Below are positions 1 through 6,915 of a stretch of DNA of 12,677 nucleotides, piece after piece (within the stretch, counting starts at the first letter, position 1; each line of letters begins with the position of its first letter). The translations under genes were made by a program, and so were the position numbers. The notes below the pieces were generated by a model that saw only the letters and a program-made list of their open reading frames with translations, ran no database searches and was not told where the DNA came from. This DNA is from an uncultured Clostridia bacterium (GTDB lineage Bacteria > Bacillota_A > Clostridia > Oscillospirales > Oscillospiraceae): NCBI GenBank assembly GCA_947167435.1, contig CAMVIC010000020.1:1-12677 (forward strand), written 5' to 3'.

Positions 1-1814
1 TCGACTATATCGTCAAGGACGGCGAGATCATCATCGTCGATGAGTTCACCGGCCGACTGATGTTGGGCCGCCGCTATTCCGAAGGGCTGCACCAGGCCAT
101 CGAGGCCAAGGAGCACGTGGACGTCCAGAAGGAAAACAAGACCCTGGCCACCATCACCTTCCAGAATTACTTCCGCCTGTACGGGAAGCTGTCCGGCATG
201 ACCGGCACCGCCGTGACCGAGTCGGAGGAGTTCAGCGCCATCTACAAGCTGGACATCATCGAAATTCCCACCAACAAGCCGGTGATCCGCATCGACCACC
301 CAGACGTGGTGTATAAGAACGAAAACGGCAAGAACCGGGCCATTATCGAGCAGATCGCGGCCTGTCACGAAAAGGGACAGCCGGTGCTGGTGGGCACCGT
401 GTCCATTGAAAAGAGCGAGTTTATCTCCGGCCTTCTGAAGCGCAAGGGCGTGCCGCACACGGTGCTCAACGCCAAGTACCACGAGAAGGAGGCCGAGATC
501 GTGGCCCAGGCGGGCAAGCTGGGGGCGGTTACCATCGCCACCAACATGGCCGGCCGCGGCACCGATATCATGCTGGGCGGCAACCCGGAGTTTCTGGCCC
601 GGCAGGACCTGCGCAAGGCGGGCTATGACGATGGGGTAATCGCCGAGGCCACCGGCTATGCAGAGACCGAAAACGAGGATATTCTGGCGGCCCGCGCCCT
701 CTTTGCCCAGCGGATGGCCGCCCATAGGGAAGTCACCAACGCCGAGGCGGAGAAGGTCCGCGCGGTGGGAGGCCTCTTCATCCTGGGCACCGAGCGGCAT
801 GAGAGCCGCCGGATCGACAATCAGCTGCGCGGCCGTGCCGGCCGTCAGGGCGACCCGGGCGAAAGCCGCTTCTACCTGGCCATGACCGACGACATCATGC
901 GCCTCTTCGGCTCCGAGCGGGTCATGGGCATGATGGACACCTTCAAGGTGGAAGAGGACATGCCCCTGGACGCCAAGATGCTCTCCGGCGCCATTGAACA
1001 GGCCCAGCGCACGGTGGAGAGCCGCAACTTCCAGACCCGAAAGAGCGTGCTGGAATACGACGACGTGATGAACCAGCAGCGCAACCTGATCTACGGCGAG
1101 CGCCGCAAGGTGCTGGACGGGGAGGACCTGCGCGAACAGATCCTGGACATGGTCCGGGAGTTTGTGCGGGGCAGCGTGCTGGAGGGTCTGGGCGGCAATC
1201 CGGTGGAGGATCAGGCCCAGCTGGACGCGGCGCTGCAGCCGCTGGAAAAGCTCTTCCTGCCCAGGGGCACCTTCCGGGCGGAGGACTTTGCCGGCCGCAG
1301 CGGCGGCGAGAAGCTGCAGGAGGCGGCGGTACAGTACGCCGAGCAGGTCTATCGGAAGCGGGAGGAGGCCTTCGGCCCAGGTCCCAACGGCGCCCCGCTG
1401 CTGCGGGAGCTGGAGCGGGTCATCATGCTGCGCGTGGTGGACGAGTACTGGATGGACCATATCGACGCCATGACCGAGCTCAAGCGGGGCATCGGCCTGC
1501 GGGGCTACGGCAACGTCAAGCCCATCGACGCCTACAAGCAGGAGGGCTACGACATGTTTGAGGCCATGGTTCACGGCATCCGGGAGGAGACCGTGCGCCG
1601 CCTCTTCACGGTGCAGGTCCGCCGGGAGCAGCCCATCCAGCGCAAGGCCGTGGCCAAAAACGCGGCGGCCAATGTGGGCGGCGAGCCGGTGAAGAAAACG
1701 CCGGTGAAGAAGGTGCCCAAGCCCGGCCGGAACGACCCCTGCCCCTGCGGCAAGATGAAGGCCGACGGCAGCCGGCGGCTGAAATACAAAGAGTGCTGCG
1801 GCAGAAACGAATAA
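1..1814 (+). CDS. secA: Preprotein translocase ATPase SecA, C-terminal part (5' end outside window)
   Basis: SecA is the ATPase motor that pushes unfolded preproteins through the SecYEG channel at the inner face of the membrane. The reading frame is open from base 3 and gives about 603 residues. Roughly the first 330 residues of a normal SecA (nucleotide-binding domain 1 and much of the preprotein-binding domain) lie off the left edge. Visible landmarks in order are EFTGRLMLGRRYSEGLHQAI, the second nucleotide-binding fold (GQPVLVGTVSIEKSE, TNMAGRGTDIMLGG, GTERHESRRIDNQLRGRAGR), the scaffold region (VLEYDDVMNQQR), the wing/two-helix-finger area (VVDEYWMDHIDAM), a Lys/Pro-rich linker (PVKKTPVKK) and a C-terminal zinc-binding motif (CPCG then KECCGRNE). 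About 60 extra residues between GTDIMLGG and GGLFILGTERHE match the insertion seen in clostridial SecAs. The zinc motif has an unusually long loop (see findings). The identification is near certain. Confidence 0.98.
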   Translation, partial: DYIVKDGEIIIVDEFTGRLMLGRRYSEGLHQAIEAKEHVDVQKENKTLATITFQNYFRLYGKLSGMTGTAVTESEEFSAIYKLDIIEIPTNKPVIRIDHPDVVYKNENGKNRAIIEQIAACHEKGQPVLVGTVSIEKSEFISGLLKRKGVPHTVLNAKYHEKEAEIVAQAGKLGAVTIATNMAGRGTDIMLGGNPEFLARQDLRKAGYDDGVIAEATGYAETENEDILAARALFAQRMAAHREVTNAEAEKVRAVGGLFILGTERHESRRIDNQLRGRAGRQGDPGESRFYLAMTDDIMRLFGSERVMGMMDTFKVEEDMPLDAKMLSGAIEQAQRTVESRNFQTRKSVLEYDDVMNQQRNLIYGERRKVLDGEDLREQILDMVREFVRGSVLEGLGGNPVEDQAQLDAALQPLEKLFLPRGTFRAEDFAGRSGGEKLQEAAVQYAEQVYRKREEAFGPGPNGAPLLRELERVIMLRVVDEYWMDHIDAMTELKRGIGLRGYGNVKPIDAYKQEGYDMFEAMVHGIREETVRRLFTVQVRREQPIQRKAVAKNAAANVGGEPVKKTPVKKVPKPGRNDPCPCGKMKADGSRRLKYKECCGRNE

Positions 1815-1825
1815 AGGGAGCAGCG

Positions 1826-2613
1826 ATGTTTACAGAGCATAACGAAAACGGTCTGGTCTATATGCGCTCCGACCTCATCCGGGCCCGACACGCCTTCCCC
1901 ACCCGCTCTGGCGGTGTCAGCAGCGCTTCTCTCGCCTCTCTGAATCTGATCGACGGCCACGGGGACGAGCCGGAGAATATCCGGGAGAATTTCCGCCGGG
2001 TGGCGGCGCTGATGGGAGTGGGAGAGAACGACTGCGCCGTGACACGGCAGGTGCACGGCAGCACGGTGCGCATTGTCACCGGGGCGGACCGGCACCTCTG
2101 CCTGTCACAGGTCCCCTATGAGGCAGACGGCATCGCCACCAACACGCCGGGCCCATCTGCTGCTTCACCGCCGACTGCGTGCCGGTGCTGCTGCACGACG
2201 GGCAGAACCGGGTGGCGGCGGCGGTCCACTGCGGCTGGCGCAGCTCTGTGGCGGATATCCTGAAAAACGCCCTGGAGCAGATGGAGCGCCTGGGCGCGAA
2301 GCGAGGGGCAATCACCGCGGCCATCGGCCCGGCTATCGGCTTTTGCCATTTCGAGACCGACGACGATGTGCCCCAGGCGGTGGAGCGGTACCTGGACGGG
2401 GATACGGAAGGTCTTTTTCGCCGCCGGGATGACGGCAAGACCCTGGTGGACCTGCGCGGCGCCAACGCCAGAAGGCTGATCCAGCTGGGCCTTAAACCGG
2501 AGAACATCGACATCTCGGACGAGTGCACCGTCTGCAGCCATGAGAAATACTGGTCCCACCGTTATACCAAGGGCCGGCGGGGCGGTCAGGCGGCCGTGAT
2601 CGTATTGGAGTAA
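1826..2613 (+). pseudogene. pgeF: Peptidoglycan editing factor / multicopper polyphenol oxidase family (YfiH/YlmD), split by a -1 frame change
   Basis: The family (PgeF/YfiH/YlmD, once DUF152) has copper/zinc-dependent oxidase activity and is reported to edit misincorporated amino acids in cell-wall precursors. Translation starts at the ATG at 1826 with AGGGAG 5 nt upstream. Residues 1-109 end in YEADGIATNTPG, then the frame jumps by -1 near 2149-2155 and the protein continues with ICCFTADCVPVLL to the TAA at 2611-2613. If joined, the product is about 262 aa, a normal family length. The three metal ligands are present: His77 in RQVHGS, the Cys of TADCVP and the His of VHCGWRSS. The C-terminal motif SHRYTKGRRGGQAAVI is also there. 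Without the shift, translation runs on to a stop at 2261-2263 and loses the Cys and second His ligands. This could be a real mutation, a sequencing or assembly error, or less likely programmed frameshifting at GGGCCCA. Confidence 0.85.
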
Positions 2614-2621
2614 CAAGACCT

Positions 2622-4292
2622 ATGAGACATACCACAAAGAAAATCCTGGCCCTGCTGCTGGCGGCGGTGACGCTGCTGGCCTGCACGGGCTGCGGGAGAA
2701 ACAGCTCCGCCGACGACGGCGGAATACCCGAATCCACCGGGGGAAGAGACGTGGAGCGGGCGGCTGCGGCGGACGACGTGTTTTCCCTCAACTGCAATCC
2801 CCGCTACAGCTTCAACCCCTTTATCGCAACCAACCGGGCCAATCAGCTGATCTGCGATCTGGTCTATGAGAACATCGTGGAGATCGACAACAACTTCGAG
2901 GTCATCGAGGGCTCCGGCATCATCACCGCCTGGGAGCATTCCGACGACGGACGGCTGTGGACCTTCACCATGGATATGAACCACACCTTCCACGACGGCA
3001 GCCCCGTGACGCCCTCGGACGTGAGCTATTCCCTGGGCATGTGCATCAACTCCGACCGTTTTACCGGCCGTTTTGCCAGCTATCAGGGCGCCTCCCCCAC
3101 GGAGGAGGGCTTCCAGGTGACCCTGGGCATCGGGGACGCGGACTTCATCAAGCTTCTGAACGTGCCCATCATCAAGCGCGGCACCTATGACAAGGGCGAC
3201 GGTTCCCGTCCCGTGGGCAGCGGCCCGTATATGTATAACGAGGACTATACCGAGTTGATCGCCTTTGAGGACTATGCCCACGCGGAGGGCAAGCTCCCGG
3301 TGGACACCATCTACATCAAGGAGATCACCACCGCCGACGGCACCATCTCCGCCTTTGAGGACGGCATCATCGATGTGGTGGTCAACGACCCCTCCAGCTA
3401 CACGAATCTGGGCTATGCCAGCACCAACGAAATCCACACCTTCGCCACCACCAACATGCACTATGTGGCTTTCAACGAGGAGAGCACCTACGCCCGGTAC
3501 AGCTATTTCCGCGTGGCCATGCAGTACGCCTTTGACCGGGAGTATCTGGTGGAGCTGCTGCACGGAAACGCGGTGGCCTCCCCCATTCCCATGTACCCCA
3601 CCTGTTCCCTGTATCCGACCAACCTGGCCAATTCCCTGACCTACAACGTGGAAACCTGCCGGAAAATCCTGGCGGTGGCGGGCGTTCAGGACTATGACGA
3701 GGACGGGCAGATGGACTTCATGTCTGCCGGACAGAAGATCGACCTGAACTTTGCCGTCTGCAGCGACAGCGCCGCCAAGGCGGGCATCGTCCGCCGCTTC
3801 CAGGAGGACATGGCCTCCATCGGGCTCAAGGTCACGGTCCACGAGCTGACCTGGGACGACTATATGACGGCTCTGCAGGAGGGCGTCATCCAGGTGGGCA
3901 ACCAGCAGGTGCCCCTGGACATGTACTACGGCGAGGTTCGGCTCCGCAACAACTTTGACCTGACGGAGCTGCTGCAGCCCCGGACGGAGAAGAACGAACG
4001 GACCAACCTGAATTTTACCCACTCCACAGACGCCACCGTGGTGGACCGGGTCAACGCCTATCTGGCCGCCGGCGGACCCAGCCGGGCCTCCGCCTATTAC
4101 CAACTGTGTGAGTTTGTCACCAGCTCCTCGGGGAGCCTGATCACCATCGGCTTTGAAAAGCAGCAGATCATCACCCACCGGGGCGTGTGCAAGGGGATTG
4201 ACGCCAATATGGGCAATCCTCTCTATAACTTTGCCAACTGGACCATTGAGCTGAAGGATCAGCCCATACTGGAGACGGAAGAAGCAGACTGA
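2622..4292 (+). CDS. Lipoprotein substrate-binding protein, ABC transporter family 5 (peptide/nickel type)
   Basis: This is a 556-residue protein with a lipoprotein signal: basic MRHTTKK, then the hydrophobic ILALLLAAVTLLA, then Cys21 or Cys24 (LLAC or CTGC) as the lipidated residue, followed by a polar, low-complexity linker. After that comes the SBP_bac_5 fold: SFNPFIATNRANQLICDLVYE, WTFTMDMNHTFHDGSPVTPSDV, PVGSGPYMYNED, YFRVAMQYAFDREYLVELL, all typical of DppA/OppA-like proteins. Such proteins sit on the outer face of the membrane and pass peptides or other solutes to an ABC permease. No permease or ATPase follows it, so the partner is elsewhere or it acts alone as a sensor-like lipoprotein. 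An acidic stretch DYDEDGQMDF (about residue 355) resembles a calcium-binding EF loop. GGAG at 2607-2610, within the end of pgeF, is the likely ribosome site, with an 11-nt spacer. The ligand cannot be told from sequence. Confidence 0.88.
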   Translation: MRHTTKKILALLLAAVTLLACTGCGRNSSADDGGIPESTGGRDVERAAAADDVFSLNCNPRYSFNPFIATNRANQLICDLVYENIVEIDNNFEVIEGSGIITAWEHSDDGRLWTFTMDMNHTFHDGSPVTPSDVSYSLGMCINSDRFTGRFASYQGASPTEEGFQVTLGIGDADFIKLLNVPIIKRGTYDKGDGSRPVGSGPYMYNEDYTELIAFEDYAHAEGKLPVDTIYIKEITTADGTISAFEDGIIDVVVNDPSSYTNLGYASTNEIHTFATTNMHYVAFNEESTYARYSYFRVAMQYAFDREYLVELLHGNAVASPIPMYPTCSLYPTNLANSLTYNVETCRKILAVAGVQDYDEDGQMDFMSAGQKIDLNFAVCSDSAAKAGIVRRFQEDMASIGLKVTVHELTWDDYMTALQEGVIQVGNQQVPLDMYYGEVRLRNNFDLTELLQPRTEKNERTNLNFTHSTDATVVDRVNAYLAAGGPSRASAYYQLCEFVTSSSGSLITIGFEKQQIITHRGVCKGIDANMGNPLYNFANWTIELKDQPILETEEAD

Positions 4293-4314
4293 TTCTGAGG
4301 GGGAAAACAGAGAA

Positions 4315-4695
4315 ATGACGGATCGTGAATTGATGTCCATGGCCAAGCAGGCGTCTTTGAACGCCTATGTGCCCTATTCCCGCTTCCCTGTGGGGGCGGC
4401 GATTGAGTGCGACGACGGCAGCGTGTTCACCGGCTGCAACGTGGAAAACGCCGCCCTTGGCAGCACCATCTGTGCCGAGCGCACCGCCTGCTGCAAGGCG
4501 GTCAGCGAAGGGCACCGGAGCTTTCGGCGCATCGCCATCTATGCCGACAGCGAGAACTGGTGTACGCCCTGTGGCGCCTGCCGGCAGTTTCTGGCGGAGT
4601 TTTCGCCGGATATGGAGGTGCTCTGCGCCAAGGCGGGCAACCGCTACGTGAGCTACAAGCTGTCCGAGCTGCTGCCCCACACCTTCAATTACTGA
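4315..4695 (+). CDS. cdd: Cytidine deaminase
   Basis: This 126-residue enzyme hydrolytically deaminates cytidine and deoxycytidine to uridine and deoxyuridine in pyrimidine salvage, in the cytoplasm. Length and motifs fit the small tetrameric bacterial CDA. The zinc site is complete: Cys53 with the catalytic Glu55 in TICAERTA, and Cys86 and Cys89 in TPCGACRQFL. Substrate-binding FPVGAA (24-29) and NVENA (42-46) are intact, and the C-terminus ELLPHTFNY is typical. The G-rich run GAGGGGG at 4297-4303 is the probable ribosome site (11-nt spacer). The stop is one base from the next start, so it is probably translationally linked to the small HTH gene. Identification is firm. Confidence 0.97.
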   Translation: MTDRELMSMAKQASLNAYVPYSRFPVGAAIECDDGSVFTGCNVENAALGSTICAERTACCKAVSEGHRSFRRIAIYADSENWCTPCGACRQFLAEFSPDMEVLCAKAGNRYVSYKLSELLPHTFNY

Positions 4696-4696
4696 G

Positions 4697-4981
4697 ATGG
4701 AGCTGGAGCAGCTTCGGGTTTTCCGCGCGGTTGCGGAGTGCGGCAGTTTCAGCCTGGGCGCGAAAAAGCTCTACATCAGCCATTCCACCACCAGCCGGGC
4801 GGTTTCCGCTCTGGAGGAAGAGCTGGGGGTGCGGCTTCTGGAACGGAGCAACCGGATTCTGGGACTGACGGCGGCAGGGGAGCTGCTGCTGAAGGAGAGC
4901 GAAAGCCTGCTGGACCAGGCGGAGGCGCTGAAGGAGCGCGTCCGGAAGACAGGGAAGACTGAATGGTTACCGCACATATAA
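4697..4981 (+). CDS. Small LysR-type winged-HTH protein without effector domain
   Basis: This is a 94-residue protein. Residues 1-60 are a clear LysR winged helix-turn-helix (MELEQLRVFRAVAECGSFS, LYISHSTTSRAVSALEEELG, RLLERSNRILGLTAAGELLL), and about 60-88 form the long charged linker helix through which LysR proteins dimerise. Full LysR regulators are about 300 residues; the co-inducer-binding domain is absent. The protein ends at a TAA that is the first part of a strong terminator, so no room remains for the missing domain. It starts one base after the cdd stop and has no separate ribosome site worth the name, so it is probably translated by coupling. It may be an intact mini-regulator that binds DNA constitutively, or a decayed remnant. 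Its target cannot be read from the sequence. Confidence 0.85.
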   Translation: MELEQLRVFRAVAECGSFSLGAKKLYISHSTTSRAVSALEEELGVRLLERSNRILGLTAAGELLLKESESLLDQAEALKERVRKTGKTEWLPHI

Positions 4982-5026
4982 CAGACGAGCCTCCGGCATG
5001 CCAGGCATGCCGGAGGCTCGTTTGTT
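4980..5026. terminator. Bidirectional intrinsic terminator between convergent operons
   Basis: The two arms, 4980-5002 and 5004-5026, pair along their whole length around A5003 with a single G-T wobble (4984/5022). Because a one-base loop is impossible, the innermost pairs must open. The core is GC-rich (GAGCCTCCGG / CCGGAGGCTC) and the base is AT-rich, giving TTTGTT on the + strand and a weaker T-rich tail (CTGTTATAT) on the - strand. It lies between the stop of the LysR-head gene and the stop of the esterase gene, which face each other, so it can end both transcripts. The apex is two tandem copies of the palindrome GGCATGCC separated by one A. Confidence 0.9.
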
Positions 5027-5034
5027 ATGTTTAG

Positions 5035-5814
5035 CTATGGTTCATAATGAAACTGCTTGTTCAGCCAGGTCTGGCATAGGCTGAGCCAGGGGCGGCACTC
5101 GACGTTCGGTGTCTCCACCTCCCGGGTGCAGGTGGAGATTCCGTGGGCGCCGTGGGCAAAGAGATGGGCCTCAAAGGGAACCTGCTCCCGGCGCAGCGCC
5201 TGCATCAGCATCAGGGAGTTTTCCACCGGCACGCTGTCGTCGTCCACCGTGTGCCAGAGGAAAGTGGGCGGGAAGTCCGGCGTGATGTGTTTCTCCACAG
5301 ACAGCTTCTGCCGCAGGGCCTCGTCCCCGGCGGACACGTTGTCGGAGGTGGCAAGGTGGGTGTGCTCCAGCAGGCTGATCACCGGGTAGCACAGCAGCAT
5401 GGCGCTGGGCCGGCAGTCTGCCGGGAGGGCAAGCTCCTCATCGTTCCAGAGGCAGCCCAGGCTGGCGGCCAGGTGACCGCCGGCAGAAAAGCCCATTACG
5501 GCGATGCGCTCCGGGTCGACGTGCCACTGGGCGCTGTGCCGCCGGACGATGTGCACCGTTTCCGCCAGCTGGCGCAGGGGGCGGCAGCCGCCTGCCTGCT
5601 CCAGAATGGAATAGGTCAGAATAAAGACGTTGTAGCCCTGGGCGGCAAAGGCCAGAGCAGGCGGGTCCGCCTCCCGGGGGGAGACCAGATAGTAGCCGCC
5701 GCCAGGGCAGACGATCAGCGCCGGGCGGATTCTGTGGGCTTCCAGTCGGTCGTGCTCGTCCTGCAGATAGCCGATTACCGGCGCGCCGAAGGCTTCAAAA
5801 GAGACAAGCTGCAT
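5035..5814 (-). CDS. Alpha/beta-hydrolase, probable cytoplasmic carbohydrate acetylesterase
   Basis: This 259-residue protein has the alpha/beta-hydrolase fold of the acetyl-xylan-esterase/BD-FAE-like and hormone-sensitive-lipase groups. The oxyanion-hole motif is CPGGGYYLVSPRE (36-48). The nucleophile is Ser110 in MGFSAGGHLAASLG, the acid is likely Asp192 in WHTVDDDSVPV, and the base is His224 in HGAHG. There is no signal peptide or membrane segment, so it acts in the cytoplasm. Its ATG overlaps the last base of the upstream ATPase stop (TGATG on the minus strand), a sign of translational coupling. It sits last in an operon with a GH4 alpha-galacturonidase and a sugar ABC ATPase, so removal of acetyl groups from imported pectic oligosaccharides is the best guess. 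The fold and triad are clear; the substrate is inferred, and other short-chain esterase roles are possible. Confidence 0.85.
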   Translation of the reverse strand: MQLVSFEAFGAPVIGYLQDEHDRLEAHRIRPALIVCPGGGYYLVSPREADPPALAFAAQGYNVFILTYSILEQAGGCRPLRQLAETVHIVRRHSAQWHVDPERIAVMGFSAGGHLAASLGCLWNDEELALPADCRPSAMLLCYPVISLLEHTHLATSDNVSAGDEALRQKLSVEKHITPDFPPTFLWHTVDDDSVPVENSLMLMQALRREQVPFEAHLFAHGAHGISTCTREVETPNVECRPWLSLCQTWLNKQFHYEP

Positions 5815-6890
5815 CAGTCGATAACCTTCTCGGTGACGCCGGCGAAGAGGTACACGTTCTCGTAAGGGATGGAGAAGGTGAGGGCGGTGTCGGTCTCCGG
5901 CGTGTCGTGGGGATCCACCTTCAGGATGGCCCGGTCGTCGCCGGCGGTGATGTAGACGTTGGTGTTGTCGCCCAGCATCTCGGTCAGCTCCACGGAGCAG
6001 TTGATGACGTAGGCCTTGTCCCGGCTGCCCAGCACGATGGACTCGGGCCGGAAGCCGAAGACCAGCTCCTTGCCCTCGTAGGCGGAGATGTTGCTGAGCT
6101 TCCTGGACAGATCCAGCCTGGCCCCGCCGAAGGAGATTCCGCCGTCCTTCACGGTGCCGCGGATGAAGTTCATGGGCGGCTCGCCGATGAAGCCCGCCAC
6201 GAACACGTTCACCGGCTTGAAATACAGATCATAGGGGGTGCCGATCTGCTGCACGTAGCCGTCCTTCATGACCACGATCCGGTCGGCCATGGTCATGGCC
6301 TCGGTCTGGTCGTGGGTGACGTAGATGGTGGTGGCGCCGGTTTCCCGGTGAATCTGGGTGATTTCGGAGCGCATGGTGACGCGCTGCTTGGCGTCCAGGT
6401 TGCTGAGGGGCTCGTCCATGAGGAAGATGCCCACCTTGCGGATGATGGCCCGGCCCACGGCCACGCGCTGACGCTGGCCGCCGGAGAGCGCCCGGGGCAG
6501 GCGGTCCAGATAGTCTGTCAGGCCCAGAACCTTTGCGGTGCGCTTGACCTTCTCCTCAATCACGTCCTCGTCCACGCCCTGGAGCGTCAGGCCGTAGGCC
6601 AGATTGTCAAACACGGTCATCTGCGGATACAGGGCATAGCTCTGGAACACCATGGCCACCTGCCGCTCCCGGGGGCCCTTCTCGTTGGCGCGGACGCCGT
6701 CGATGAGGAAATCGCCCTTGCTGATATCCTCCAGGCCTGCGATCATGCGAAGGGTGGTGGACTTGCCGCAGCCGGAGGGACCGACGAAGACGATAAACTC
6801 GCCCTTCTCGATCTCCAGATTGAAATCATGCACCGCGTGGAAGCCGTTGGGATAGATCTTGTTGATGTCCTTTAAGGTGATGTAAGCCAT
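5814..6890 (-). CDS. Carbohydrate ABC transporter ATP-binding protein (MsmK/UgpC/MalK type)
   Basis: This 358-residue cytoplasmic ATPase powers a sugar importer. All nucleotide-binding elements are present: Walker A GPSGCGKST (37-45), Q-loop Gln82, signature LSGGQ (134-138), Walker B IFLMDEP (154-160), D-loop SNLDAK and H-loop His192 in YVTHDQTEAM. A C-terminal regulatory TOBE/OB region (about 240-358, with FGFRPESI) is the mark of the MalK/UgpC/MsmK subgroup (CUT1 family). The start is supported by AAGGGGG 8 nt upstream on the minus strand. It lies 25 nt after the GH4 gene and overlaps the esterase by one base. No permease or binding protein is near, as in Gram-positive species where one MsmK-type ATPase serves several sugar importers. 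Its presence in this operon suggests use by a uronate-oligosaccharide importer encoded elsewhere. Confidence 0.96.
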   Translation of the reverse strand: MAYITLKDINKIYPNGFHAVHDFNLEIEKGEFIVFVGPSGCGKSTTLRMIAGLEDISKGDFLIDGVRANEKGPRERQVAMVFQSYALYPQMTVFDNLAYGLTLQGVDEDVIEEKVKRTAKVLGLTDYLDRLPRALSGGQRQRVAVGRAIIRKVGIFLMDEPLSNLDAKQRVTMRSEITQIHRETGATTIYVTHDQTEAMTMADRIVVMKDGYVQQIGTPYDLYFKPVNVFVAGFIGEPPMNFIRGTVKDGGISFGGARLDLSRKLSNISAYEGKELVFGFRPESIVLGSRDKAYVINCSVELTEMLGDNTNVYITAGDDRAILKVDPHDTPETDTALTFSIPYENVYLFAGVTEKVID

Positions 6891-6915
6891 GATGTTGCCC
6901 CCTTGACAGAATGTA

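Noticed and set aside
2586..4346. A long open frame of 586 codons on the minus strand, antisense to the binding lipoprotein.
   Set aside because: It mirrors the codon structure of a GC-rich gene, has low-complexity Gly/Val/His-rich sequence, and resembles no family; the + strand frame has a signal peptide and SBP motifs.
5907..6875. A 322-codon + strand frame opposite the ABC ATPase.
   Set aside because: Antisense shadow with no recognisable domain; the minus strand holds every ABC motif.
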